From Balamuthia mandrillaris (taxonomy: Eukaryota > Discosea > Longamoebia > Balamuthiidae), in contig JAVKOQ010000011.1 in assembly GCA_031835245.1 (NCBI GenBank), forward strand, positions 162,501-207,500: a DNA stretch of 45,000 nucleotides, read 5' to 3'. The position numbers and the translations under genes were made by a program. Shown piece after piece: positions 1-10,440 of this stretch (its first letter is position 1; each line of letters begins with the position of its first letter). The notes under the pieces are model-generated. The model saw only the letters and a program-made list of their open reading frames with translations, was not told the DNA's origin and ran no database searches.

Positions 1-755
1 AGAAGCTGCAAAGAAGGCTGCTGAAGAGGAAGCAGCCAGAAAAGCTGCAGAAGAAGAGGCTGCTCGGAAAGCTGCAGAGGAAGAGGAAGCCGCCAAGAAC
101 GCCGCCGAAGAAGAAGCAGCAAAGAAAGCTGCTGAGGAAGAGGCTGCACGAAAGGCCGCCGAAGAGGAAGCCGCAAAGAAAGCTGCAGAAGAAGAGGCTG
201 CTCGGAAAGCTGCAGAGGAAGAGGAAGCCGCCGAAGAAGAAGCAGCCAAGAAAGCCGCTGAAGCAGAAGCAGCAAAGAAGGCTGCAGAGGAAGAGGAAGC
301 TGCCAGAAAAGCTGCCGAAGAAGAAGCTGCCAAGAAAGCCGCTGAAGCAGAAGCAGCAAAGAAGGCTGCTGAAGAGGAGGAGGCAAGGAAGGCTGCCGAA
401 GAAGCAGCAAAGAAAGCAGCAGAAGAAGATGCTGCGGCCAAACAACAAGAGACTGGCGGTGAACAATCGCAGCAGAAGTGGTACACTCACGAAGAGCTCA
501 AGCAACGACCCCCTATCGAAGGACTAGACGCCACCAAGCTGGAGGTTTATCTCTCTCTCTCGTCTCGTGTCTCTTCTCTCTGTTTCTATTTCCACAACAA
601 ACTCAACTCTTTCAAATTTTGTGTTTGTTCATCAACACCAGAGCTATCTCAGCGACACAGACTTCCAGAGTGTGTTTGGCATGAGCAGGGCTGATTTCTA
701 CAAGCAAGCCGCTTGGAAGCAGAAGAGAGCCAAAATCGAGAAAGGCCTATTTTGA
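1..755 (+). CDS. Villin-headpiece protein with long Ala/Lys/Glu repeat, 3' part
   Basis: The 5' end lies outside the window. Exons are 2-544 and 642-755 with a 97-bp intron (phase 0). The first 430 bases encode a charged repeat of the type KKAAEEEAARKAAEEE, expected to form a long single alpha-helix or coiled rod. The C-terminal ~60 residues are a villin headpiece: WYTHEELKQRPPIEGLD, then after the intron YLSDTDFQSVFGM, a central WKQ and the terminal IEKGLF. Headpieces of this family bind F-actin through the basic Lys patch and the terminal Leu-Phe, both kept here. The intron falls inside the headpiece, and joining the exons restores the conserved LE-SYLS junction. No gelsolin or other actin-binding domain is visible in the part present. 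The likely role is an actin cross-linker or cortical linker; the partner of the rod is unknown. Confidence 0.85.
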
Positions 756-873
756 AAGGAGAACAAACAAACAAACAAACAAACAAACCAATGCGACATT
801 CTTATCTTCCCTTCCCTTCTTTATTATTGTTAATTTCTTTCTTTGTTACTAAACACCTTTGTTTTGCATATCT

Positions 874-907
<34 letters not shown>

Positions 908-985
908 CACAGCCTAACGGTATTATAAAATTATAAACGTTGTTATTAACGATAGTTAATGTAACGCAATAAAAATAAGAGAAGA
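756..985 (+). other. Intergenic spacer with CT tract
   Basis: This short gap lies between the villin-headpiece gene and the oxygenase gene. It holds a (CAAA)n run near 762-790 and a (CT)n tract near 877-905 that ends in CCACAG, which could be the acceptor of a 5'-UTR intron of the downstream gene. No coding segment is seen. Confidence 0.5.
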
Positions 986-1870
986 ATGGGACAAAAGGTA
1001 TCGTCCCCGCAAGAACACACCACCGCCAAAGACAAAGAGGGAGTTGCCCACGCGAACTTTGCTTCTCTCTTGGGCTCTTCATCGTCATCGCCTTCCACAC
1101 CCGCCGCACTCGTCGACCCAACAGATCTATTCTCATGCACCAAAGAAAAGGAAGAAGACAAAGCAAAGGAAAAAGAAGAGCAGCAACAGCTCCCTCAACA
1201 TCGTTTTGCTTGTTTGGTACGAAACGTGCTGACAGAGGAGGAATGCGCAGCTCTCATAGAGGCCACTGAGCGGCTCGGCTACGACGTGCAGAACCCCAGC
1301 ATGAAGCATGAGGTCAACCGTCGGTGTCGCCTTCTTGTGGAGGACCCTGCTCTTTCCTCTCTGCTCTTCTCTCGTCTTCAACCATTTCTTCCGCTTCGCT
1401 TTGACCCTACAAACAATAACAACAACAAAGAAGAAGAAGAAGAAGAAGAAGAACAAGAAGGAGAGGAGGAGCAACAAAACAGAAGCAACGAATATTCTTT
1501 GGTGGGGCTTAATGAAAGACTGCGATTCTGTCGTTATGCGGTTGGACAATCCTTCTCCGCCCATCAGGATGCTTTCTTCAAGCGGAACGCCCGAGAGAGG
1601 TCTTTTATCACCTGCATGGTCTACCTGAACGGAGGCTTCGAAGGAGGGGCCACTCAATTCTTGGAGGAGGATAGAACGAGCGTTGGGGAGAGCGACCACG
1701 AGGCAGGCGTGCTATGCAGCATTCGCCCAGAACCAGGCTTGTGCCTGCTGTTTGATCATAACCTGCTGCATGAGGGATGCACCCTGCTCTCAGGGGAGAA
1801 GTACATCCTCCGCACAGAGGTCATGTATCGACGTCGAGGGGACGGGTCGCAGGGACAGCCTGTAGAATAA
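986..1870 (+). CDS. 2-oxoglutarate/Fe(II)-dependent oxygenase (prolyl-4-hydroxylase-like)
   Basis: Single-exon gene of 294 residues. The C-terminal half matches the P4H-like 2OG-Fe(II) dioxygenase fold: LRFCRYAVGQSFSAHQDAF carries the HxD iron ligands (H193, D195), the distal His is H262 in LLHEG, and K272 and R276 in GEKYILRTEVMY are candidates for binding the 2-oxoglutarate carboxylate. The family hydroxylates protein or small-molecule substrates using O2 and 2-oxoglutarate; the substrate here cannot be told. Residues 140-166 are an Asn/Glu-rich insertion before the catalytic core. The N-terminus MGQKVS fits the N-myristoylation pattern (Gly2, Ser6) and there is no signal peptide, so a membrane-tethered cytosolic enzyme is inferred. 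The start is the first ATG after in-frame stops. The stop codon overlaps an AATAAA motif. Confidence 0.88.
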   Translation: MGQKVSSPQEHTTAKDKEGVAHANFASLLGSSSSSPSTPAALVDPTDLFSCTKEKEEDKAKEKEEQQQLPQHRFACLVRNVLTEEECAALIEATERLGYDVQNPSMKHEVNRRCRLLVEDPALSSLLFSRLQPFLPLRFDPTNNNNNKEEEEEEEEQEGEEEQQNRSNEYSLVGLNERLRFCRYAVGQSFSAHQDAFFKRNARERSFITCMVYLNGGFEGGATQFLEEDRTSVGESDHEAGVLCSIRPEPGLCLLFDHNLLHEGCTLLSGEKYILRTEVMYRRRGDGSQGQPVE

Positions 1871-1871
1871 A
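1866..1871 (+). terminator. Putative poly(A) signal AATAAA overlapping a stop codon
   Basis: AATAAA at this position contains the TAA stop (1868-1870) of the oxygenase gene, so the 3' UTR may be only tens of bases long. Inferred from the hexamer alone. Confidence 0.4.
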
Positions 1872-2485
1872 AACGCGCAAATGGCAAGGACAAGATATGC
1901 CCTTCATCAAGAAACAACATTCAGATCACTTCTGCTGGGCCACCGCTTCCCCCGCTATATATAGGTGACGTCATTTATTTTCTGCGAAACGAGCGAGAAA
2001 CGATCGATCGATCCAGCTATTTTTTACTGAAATTTCCACAGCAACTTCATTCATTGCCGATCAAATTTTTTCCCTTTTTTTATTCTTTTGCAAAAAAAGA
2101 AAAGAAAAGAAAGGAAAAGGCGTAGCGGCAGGCGGCCTCCCCTCCACCCCCCAGTTCAGTTCAGTTCAGTTCAGTTGGGTTCAAGTAAGGGCGGGGAAGG
2201 CGGTGGGCAAGCTTTTGTTCCAGAAAACAAGAGGTGAGTTAGTGTGTGTGTTTTTGTGTGTTTTGTTTGAGATGGAGACAATCTGCATCGGATTCGATTA
2301 TTTTTTTTAAGCATCAATTACCACTACGTTTGTTTTTTTTTTTTTTGAAAAAAAAGTCTTTTTCCAAAAAACTAATCCTTTACTTTATGGCTTATTCTGT
2401 TTATTCCTCTTCCGTTTTTTTTTAAAAAAAAGAACCAAAGGGGGTGATCGACCAACTCAAAAAAAAAAAATACGAAAGGGTCAGC
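1871..2485 (+). other. Intergenic region and probable leader of the U-box gene
   Basis: No coding segment is seen. It contains a TATATATA-like element at about 1955-1963, a (TTCAG)n microsatellite near 2153-2176, and poly-T and poly-A blocks at 2301-2430. AGAG|GTGAGT near 2231-2238 is a consensus donor, so a 5'-UTR intron ending shortly before the ATG at 2486 is possible. An in-frame GTG at 2444 also precedes the ATG, but I prefer the ATG. Confidence 0.4.
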
Positions 2486-5400
2486 ATGTTTACGTACGAT
2501 GACAGGACGTCACCGCGTTATGCCTCTCCTCCAACCACGCGCCGCATGCGAAGAGGCAGTTATGACTCTGGAGAGGAGGAGGACGCCACAGAACCACAAC
2601 GACAACGACCTTATCATCATCAACAACAACAGCACCCACAAGCAATGGCACGAATGCCACGCAGCGGAACAGCAAGAACGAGAAGAAGGAGCATTCGAGG
2701 AGGCATGATGACGTCTGCTCCTAGCACTGCCACTTCCTCCAGACGACGGTCGGACCTGTTGATCAGCACAGAGGATGAAGAGGAAGAAGAGAGAGAAAGG
2801 AGGGAAGATTACTTCAACCCTTTCCTGCCTCCGTCATCGACCTCGCCTCTTGAGCCCATTCCTTCCGGCTTTCGACCTCGTGCTGCCTCCGCTTCTTCCT
2901 CTTCTTCTTACTCGATTGGACCTTTGGACCATGAGTCTTCCTTGCCACCTCCCCCGCGTCCTTCTTCAGCCTCCCCGCGCTCTCCGTCTTCTTCTCCTTA
3001 TTCTGCCTTTCGTAATGACAACTACAACAACAGCAGAAACCATGGCACAAGCAACAGTCTGGATGACTTTCTGTTTTGGGATCAGCAACCGCCTCAATCT
3101 TCGTCTTCTTCGTATGCCTCTTCAACTTCATTTATGCCCGAATTCACGCACAAGCAACGACATACCAAAGAGAAAGAAAAGGAAGACGAGAGTCGGTTGT
3201 CTCTCAGCGATTCCTCCTCTTCCTCTTCTTCTTTCTTCCCTCCACAATGGGATGACGATGAAGCTAATCCCATGACCCAATCTCTGAGCTTTGTCTTTGA
3301 GGACCCTATTTCCATGGAATTGATGGTAATGTCACTTTTGTCCATTGCTCTGTCTGTTCTTGCTAGTATGATAGTTTTCTATTGTTTACCCTGCTAACAC
3401 AGTACCTGACACCTTATAGGAAAATGCGGTAATGACAGTATGTGGTCATAGCTTTGAGGAATCAACATTGAACAGTTGGATTGCACAACGCAAGCTGTAC
3501 TGCCCTCTGTGCAACACTCCGCTTTCTCCGCGTGACATTCGTCCCAATTATAAGCTGAGAGAGGCGGTGGACAAGTACAAGCTAAATAAAGAGTTGGAAC
3601 AGCGAAGAAAGCAACAAAAGGAGAAGGAAAGCGCCGAGAAGCAACGTCAACAGGAGGAGAGAGTGAGAGAAGAAAGGGAACGAGAAGCACAACAGTTGGC
3701 TAAAGAAGCGGAGGAGGAGAAACAGCGAGTGGCGGAGCTGGAGCAGAGGCTCGCCGAAGTAACGCGTTTGTACGAGGAAGAAAAATCAGAGTTCGAAAAG
3801 AAACAGGATCGCTATGAAAGAATGAAGAAAAGAGAAAAGGAAAAGCGAGAAAGGTTCAAACAGGAAAGAGAGGAGGTGGAAGCGAGACTCAGAGAGTTGG
3901 AAGCAGAGCAAAGAAGAAGAGAAGAGGAAGAACAGACCAGAAGAGCAGAGCTGGAAAGAACATATAGCGATTTGGAGCAACGCTACTTGGCTGAACGAAA
4001 AGAAATGGAACGCAAAGAACGGACTTTGCAAAGAGCAATACAAGAGCGAGAAGAGAGAGAACGAGAGGAAAGAGAACAGTTACTCAGAGAAAGAGCTGAA
4101 GAGGAGGAACGATGGAAGCACATGGCCGATGAAGAACGTCGTAAAAGAGCAGCCCAGTTTGAGGAACGACAAAAACAACTAGAAAAGAAGTATCGAGAAG
4201 AAATGAAACTAGCGCAGCGAAGATATGAAGAAGAAATCAGAGAACAGAGACAAAGAGAAGAAGCTGAGCTAGAAAGACAAAGGCTGATATTGGAGGATTT
4301 GAAAGCAAAAGATGAGGAGCGAAGAAGAAGCTATGAAGAGGAAAGTCAAAAGCGGCTAGAGTTAAAAAGGATGAACCAATTTTTGGCTGCACGCATGGAA
4401 GAAGAAAGGAAAGAAGTGGAGAGAATGAAAAGATTGCTTGAGGAGGAGAAGAGAGCCAAAGAATTGAAAGAGAAGGAGAACGCAAGCTATCATGAAGTGC
4501 TTGCGAAAAGTTTGGAAAGTGGTCTTGCTTATCTTCCTGCAATCCAGCTTCCAAATGTGTCTGCTACTCTGGTATCGTCTCTATCCACTTTCACCTTTCT
4601 TTTACTTCTTTCTTCTCTCTTCTACATGTAGAATACTGAGAATTTTCTTTTTGTCAAATCCTTCAGTCTTCAACCCTACTGCAAACGTGGAGAAGACACA
4701 ACACAACCCCAAATCCTCTTCGCCAAAGCAACGTCATAGGACCCCTCATTGCCTCTCTAAGAGACTATGACCTTCACGACCGAAGAGGCTCTCATCGCAA
4801 CAGTCCCGTTTGGCGAGCGATAGACCGTAAGACAGGTGAACCAGTGGCCCTGAAGTTGCGCGTTCGCATCAAAGGCCACAACGACTTGACCGTCTTCAGA
4901 GAAGCGATGCTACTGCACGGTCTCGTTCATCCCAACATTCCAAAGCTGCTAAAATTGGTTCCTGGAAAGCACATTGGAAGGAGACACCAGGAGTTTTACA
5001 TGATCTTGCCATTTGTTCCTTTTGACCTCGATCACTTTTTGAACATTTCGATGGAATCATTGAACACCACACAGGTTTGCTTTTGTTTTCTTTCTTTCCA
5101 TCGCACGCTTTTCTAACTATGTTGAAACGTAGATCCGTCACTTAATGTTTCAGTTGTTGTTGGTCGTATGTTACATCCACTCCTGCGAAGTGGTTCACAA
5201 CGACATCCGTCCAACGAGCATTCTCATAGCAAGCGATGGGTCCGGCAGAATCTTTCTTGCTGGGTGGTCGAATGCTTTCTCCCTCCTATCTCCTTCCTCA
5301 TTAGCATCATCATCAGCGTTCTCTTCTTCAAAGGAATTATTTTCCAATGAACAACAATCACTTCACTCTTCCTCTTCGGCTTCCTCTTCTGCTTCCCCCT

Positions 5401-6344
5401 CTGCTTCAACTTTTTCTCTGTTCTCATCGCTCTCTGCATCTTCCTTCTCCTTTTTTTCATCGTCCTCTTCCTCTTCCTCTTCCTCACCCTCAACTCCTAT
5501 TAACCTTCATTATACCTCTCCTGAACTCATTCTTCATCAATACCACCCTTCTTCATCCTCATCTCCTTCTTCATTACCTATTGAATGGAGGAAGAAATCA
5601 GACATTTGGTCTTGTGGCTGCATTCTAGCACAACTTCTCAACTCAAAACGAAGACATTATCCACTCTTCGCCGGCAGATCACCCGAACAAGTCCTGCAGA
5701 ACATTCTCAGCTTTGCTGACACTAGGAGGACGATGGGAGAGGCTCTCTCCAACCGTTTCCCAGAGGAACTCGATCCTCATTCTGCTATTCTTCTTCATCG
5801 CCCTAAAGATTCTTTCGAGCATTACTTGTCTTTGGAAGCGGAAAATACTGAAAAATCAAGAACGAGCGAAAGAGACGGATCTGCTTCTGCTTCTCTTTCA
5901 TTCGACCTTCAAAGACAACTTGAACAAAGTCTTTCCTCAAAAGAGAACAGCTATGCACCAGAAAGACAAAGGCAACATCGACAATCCACTGGAACTTCTT
6001 CATCTTCACTTTCCTATCAACAACACCACGAAAAGGAAAAAGAAACAGAAGCATCTTCCGCAAAGAAAAGAGAAGAGGAAGAGGAAGAAAGAAAGCTAGC
6101 ACTGGATCTCCTAAGCAAAATGTTATGCTTTGATCCCAACCAACGAATAACGGCGTTAGAAGCCCTGAACCATCGATACTTTGCCAGCTTCGATGCCATC
6201 CGACGACGCAAAAAGAAGTTATGGAAGTGCGCCCTACCCAACCATCTCTTTGTGGACGACAACCTCTCCAACTTTCTTCAAGAGTTTTGTTGCGGCCTGT
6301 TTTCTTCTTCATCTTCATCTTCATCTTCATCTTCTGCCAACTAA
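2486..6344 (+). CDS. U-box / coiled-coil / degenerate protein-kinase fusion
   Basis: Exons 2486-3325, 3420-4571, 4667-5074 and 5133-6344; all three introns are phase 0 and the joined frame is open for 1203 residues. Residues 1-265 are Ser/Pro/Arg-rich. The U-box (about 268-340) spans intron 1: FEDPISMELM, then VMTVCGHSFEESTLNSWI and CPLCNTPLSPRDIRPN. U-boxes recruit E2 enzymes and act as ubiquitin ligases. Residues about 345-640 are a Glu/Arg/Lys-rich coiled coil. Residues about 690-1180 are a CMGC-like kinase fold with VALK (K727), alphaC Glu (E743), YTSPELIL and SDIWSCG. It lacks a glycine-rich loop, HRDxKxxN reads HNDxRxxS (822-829), and DFG reads LAG (842-844), so it is probably a pseudokinase. 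A long Ser-rich insert fills the activation segment. The U-box-to-kinase junction rests on the phase-0 acceptor at 4666; cDNA is needed to exclude two genes. Confidence 0.82.
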
Positions 6345-6492
6345 ATGTCCAATTTAACCACCAAAGTAAAGAGAGAGAGAAGAGAGAGAGAGAGGAGACC
6401 ATTGCGCCTTCTCACCGTCCCACACAACGTTGGCAAGATTATGTATTCAAGCTCGAAACACATAGAGAGAGAGAGAGAGAGAGAGAGACAAA
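6345..6492. other. Convergent spacer with GA repeats
   Basis: Gap between the stop codons of the U-box gene (+) and the two-pass membrane protein gene (-). It holds two GA-rich microsatellites, near 6370-6392 and 6461-6488. Nothing coding is visible. Confidence 0.6.
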
Positions 6493-7470
6493 TCACAAGC
6501 TGCCATAAGAGGAGTCCTGAGAGGCACCGCCGACATCGGAGGTGGAGTAGCTGTCAGCAGCGTCCCTGTGGCTGAGGTAGCTGGTGGTGGTGTCGCTCTC
6601 GCCGCCGAGGAGCAGCTTGAAGGGGAAGAAGGCGCAGGAGTGGACCATGAGGAGGAGGAAGGAGAAGCCGCCCACCATGCCCAACCAATACCAAAAGTCA
6701 TATCCAGTGTACCATTGCACCTCCTCGTAGTAGGTCTCAAAGTAGTCCCCAACCTCAAGCACGAGCCTTGCTCTGTGTTTCTCCAAAGGAACAATGGAAG
6801 GAGCCGCAGCCCAGTCGACCAGCTCGTAGCCGACGCTGCTGCCGCCCTTGTACCAACGGTAGATAATCCTCTTCCAGAAGAGCGTGGTGGTCTTCTGCTC
6901 CAACACCTCGGCGCTGCAGAGGCCGCTCGGCACCTCCTTCAAGGGAACATAGTCGGGCTGAGTGGCGTCCTTCTTGTGGACCTTCTCGGTGAGCTTGGGG
7001 TCGTAGAGCAGCGCGAAGGCGTCCTTGGTGTTGTTCTCGTACTTGGGGTCGTTGGAGAAGGTGATCTCGCAGGTGACGTTGCCATAGGGGAAGTCGGCAC
7101 TGTATTCGTCTTTGGCATTCTCATTAAACGCGATGCAACCATCCGAGTGCATAGTAGCGGTGAGCAAGAGGTCCATGTGCTTCGAGTCTAGCGACATGTG
7201 GCACTTGGTCTCCGCCTCGATGATCGGCACGCCGCTACGGGGGCAAACGCTGAAGGCCGGCATGGGGATGTCCTCCTTCAGAGCCAGCTGCACCTGGAAC
7301 GTCCTGTCCTGCTCCGCGTTGGCCAGCTTGTCAAAGGCGAAGCCGATGTAGATGAACCAGAGGATGAGGAGGGGCACCCAGATGAGCGTCCATATTTGGG
7401 TCACACGGTCGCTCCTGAGCTTGGCGAAGAAGTCACGGTCGCAGACGAGGCAGTTTGGTGGTCCGCACAT
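6493..7470 (-). CDS. Two-pass membrane protein with large extracytosolic domain
   Basis: Single-exon gene of 325 residues. It opens with a Cys-containing cytosolic segment (MCGPPNCLVCDRDFF). TM1 is at about 26-47 (IWTLIWVPLLILWFIYIGF). A ~200-residue loop with several Cys and N-glycosylation sequons (NVT, NNT) follows, then TM2 at about 258-285 (FWYWLGMVGGFSFLLLM) and a short Ser/Asp/Tyr-rich tail. The topology and the segment IPMPAFSVCPR just after TM1 recall DEG/ENaC/ASC channels, whose ectodomain opens with a similar hydrophobic-Pro-Ala-x-x-Cys motif. The similarity is weak and the usual TM2 selectivity motif is not evident. I therefore call it a two-TM surface protein, with an ion channel as one possibility. 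It converges on the U-box gene. Confidence 0.8.
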   Translation of the reverse strand: MCGPPNCLVCDRDFFAKLRSDRVTQIWTLIWVPLLILWFIYIGFAFDKLANAEQDRTFQVQLALKEDIPMPAFSVCPRSGVPIIEAETKCHMSLDSKHMDLLLTATMHSDGCIAFNENAKDEYSADFPYGNVTCEITFSNDPKYENNTKDAFALLYDPKLTEKVHKKDATQPDYVPLKEVPSGLCSAEVLEQKTTTLFWKRIIYRWYKGGSSVGYELVDWAAAPSIVPLEKHRARLVLEVGDYFETYYEEVQWYTGYDFWYWLGMVGGFSFLLLMVHSCAFFPFKLLLGGESDTTTSYLSHRDAADSYSTSDVGGASQDSSYGSL

Positions 7471-8028
7471 TGTTTATTCTTTGTTGATTTATTATTATCA
7501 TCATTTTTGTTAACAAAAAAAAAGGGGGAAAAATAGATTAGATAGAAAGAAAGAAAAAGATGAAAAGAGAAAGAAAAAAAAAGGGTTAGAGAAGAAAGAA
7601 AGCAAACAACGTGGAAGAAGAGAATGAAGGGAGGGAGAAAAAAAAATAGACAAAAGAAGGCAAGGGTCATCAAAAAAAAAAAAATACCTCAAGGGAAAGA
7701 TGCACTCTGCACACACACACACAGCGTCAAACTGCTCTTCGTTCTGTTTTTTCCCCCTTTGAAAAAAACTGCCCCAAAAGAAAAAGCAAAAAAAAAATAA
7801 TGAATGAAATAAGGGATTTTTCTTTCATTCAATTAATTGCCAAATGGCATGAGGAGAATTTGAAATATGCAAACTACTCAAAGAATTTAGGGAATTCGAA
7901 CTATTGTGTCGTCTCTCCTCTCCTCTCTCCTGTCTCTCTCTTCTCTCGTCTCCGTCCCTCCCCAGCTTTCTCCTTTCTCTCCCTCTCTCTCTCGCCCTAT
8001 TCGTCTTCAAGTGCATAGCTTTATGTTT
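7471..8028. other. Upstream region of the two-pass membrane protein gene
   Basis: This holds the promoter side of the gene ending at 6493 and the 3' flank of the EF-hand gene. It is dominated by A-rich and AG-rich homopolymer runs (7510-7690) and CT-rich sequence (7910-8000). No coding segment, RNA gene or clear TATA element is seen. Confidence 0.5.
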
Positions 8029-9756
8029 TTATTCAGCTTTGCTGGAAGAGGAGGATGATGAAGAAGAGGCAGAGGCGTCACCATCGGATAGCTTCAACGG
8101 ACCCTGCAAAGGCATGCCGTGCTTCAACCGGTGCTCCAATCCCAACAGCCACACGCAGACATTCCTCACGTAACGCGCCGTTCCAGCGGTATCCCAGTGG
8201 CAATAGAGCTTGGTGAAGCCGCAGTCCAAGAGGATGCGGCCTTGATGGGTCTCGATGTCGGGGTAGTCGGCGTAGAGCATGCAAGGGTAGTTGTCGGAGG
8301 AGGTGGCCAGGACCCTGAGGTTCTTACCGGCGGGTTCGGGGTAGCAGATGGTAACGCCCTCATAGAGGTTGGTGATGCCGGAAGTGAGGAGATGTCGCCC
8401 GAACTGTTGTCGTTGCTTGGCCACGCCCACCGCCAACTGCTTGTCGCCCGAGGTAGACCCTAAGCAGAAGAACAAGCAAAAAGTTAAGGGCAACCAAAAG
8501 AAGGAAGGGAAGAGAGCCGAAGAGAGAAGAAAAAATGAATACCCTTCAACACCGTTTCCGGACAAAGCTTGGCCAAGATGGCATTGGCGGTGGCGACGAA
8601 TGGGGCATTGTCGGCCCAGATGGCCAGGCCTCTGCCCGACTGATGGTGGCGCCAGCAGGCCTCCACCACAGCTGGCGTGTGCGCATTTACCGTCTGGTCG
8701 CTGACGATGAAGCCGATGTCGTTGGCGGGGAGGTTCTTGGCGAAGCCCTCCTCGCTGGTGGTCACGTACACACGGAAACCTTTCTCTCCCAACGCTTTGC
8801 CTGCATCCTTCATGAATACTTCCTATATAGCATTATAGTAGTAAACATACAGAAACAACGCATTTAAGCAAGCCGCACACCAAACGAACCTCGCTCAGGT
8901 AAGTGCAGAACAGGCCAACAAGAACGGAGAACTGTCCAAAGGCGCCCTCGTGGCCGAGGTCGTACTCTCTGCCTTGCGGGTTGGAGAACTTGTCGCGCGC
9001 GGCTCCGCTGATCTGGTCGTGCAGGCCGGCAAAGTTGGTGTAAAAGTCAGAGATGCTGAGCCCGCGCGTCAAGGAGACTCCAGAGGAGGAGCTGCCTGCT
9101 TTTGGCGTAAGGTTGAGTTTGCTGTCAGCTCTCTTCAGTTGTCTTGGAGGGGGTTTCTTCTTTGGTTTCTCTTCCTTCTCCTCCTCTTCCTCTTCCTCTT
9201 CCTCTTCCTCCTCTTTTTTGGTCTTTTTGGCTTTGCCTTTGTCTTTGCTGCTGGCAGTCTTCTTCGTGGAAGCAGCAGAAGAATGAGCGGTCTTCCTCTT
9301 CTTCGTTTTGCTTTCTTTGGCTTTCTCCTCCTCCTCTTCCTCCTTTTCAGCTTCCTCTTCTTTCTCCGTGGTTTGAACCAACCTCGCCATCAAGGCTATG
9401 AACTCGTCCACCTCGATCGTTCCGTTCTCGTCCTTGTCGGCCTCCCTCATGATGAGGCCTGCCTCCTGCGGACCCACCCGAAAGCCCAGGTTCCTCAGCA
9501 CGGCCTCCAATTCCGGTTGGGTGACGTGCCCGTCGTGGTCGTCGTCGAAGAGGTGGAAGACCATGCGAAACTCTGCCTGCTCCGCCTGGGTGAGGGTCTT
9601 GGCCTCCTCGCCGAGGAGCTGCACGGGGTCGCCGCTGCGTTTGGCCTTGGCGGCCTTGGCGAGGAGGGGTTGGATGGTCTCTCGGGCCTTCTTCTTGTCC
9701 GGGTCGGCCTCCACCTCGTCCAAATGTCTCTTCAAGCTTTGGCTGCGTGTCTCCAT
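8029..9756 (-). CDS. EF-hand protein with uncharacterised C-terminal domain
   Basis: Exons 9756-8890, 8822-8543 and 8459-8029 (introns 67 and 83 bp; phases 0 and 1), 525 residues. An EF-hand pair lies at residues 60-125, with canonical 12-residue loops DDDHDGHVTQPE (71-82) and DKDENGTIEVDE (107-118). All Ca2+-ligand positions are acceptable, so calcium binding is expected. Residues about 130-235 are a Lys/Glu linker. Residues about 240-510 form a compact domain with FSNPQGREYDLGHEG, GLAIWADNAPF, FGRHLL, LYEGVTICYPEP and LYCHWDTAGTARYVRN. I remember similar motifs in uncharacterised eukaryotic proteins, and the IWADNAPF strand-loop could fit a class I amidotransferase-like fold; both points are inference. 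The start chosen is the ATG at 9756; a further upstream reading (to 9804) seems to cross a leader splice acceptor. The function is unknown, possibly Ca2+-regulated. Confidence 0.82.
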
Positions 9757-10024
9757 CCGTTTAAGCTCTGTTATTGCGAATGCTGTTCGTTGGGAGACCA
9801 GCAAACAAAAGTCGGTTCGTTATATGAATAATGCAACTGTTATATAAAAATGCATAAAACAAATTACCAGTAAAGAATTAAAATTAGAGGAAAATTTTGG
9901 ATTTCTTAGTAATATTTCATCGATAACATTCCTTAAAAGGCAAATAATTAACCTAAGCGTTCAACAATTGTTCATTATTTCCGATAATCATTATATTTTT
10001 TCGGAGTGTTGACGATTATTCGAC
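9757..10024. other. Divergent promoter region
   Basis: AT-rich spacer between the start codons of the EF-hand gene (-) and the Nudix gene (+). TATATAAA lies at 9841-9848. A candidate splice acceptor (CAATAACAG on the minus strand, near 9770) suggests a 5'-UTR intron for the EF-hand gene. Confidence 0.45.
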
Positions 10025-10385
10025 ATGCGAAGAGAAAGAAAAGAAAGACAAGGGCTCGCTATGGAGGAGTGCCGCGTAACGGGAGAGAGGCCGCTTGGCT
10101 CCGGCCGGTGGTTGCAGCTGAAGGAGCTGACGTACGTGGACGCCAAAGGAGAGGAGCGCACATGGGAAACCACCGAAAGGACCACCAGAAAGGGAGAGGT
10201 CGATGGTCCGTTTTGTTTTTTTTTTTTGCCTCCAACAAGCAACAAATGCTTTCTTATTGAGGTGTTTACAGGAGTGGATATCATCGCGCTTTACAAGAAG
10301 ACAGGAAAGGCCCCTCAATTGTTGCTCATCAAACAGTTCAGGCCGCCCACCAACCAAATTTGCATCGAGTTTCCTGCTGGTTTGC

Positions 10386-10440
<55 letters not shown>

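Noticed and set aside
8950-9831. 293-residue plus-strand open frame
   Set aside because: Antisense shadow of the EF-hand gene, whose calcium loops and splice phases are clear on the minus strand.
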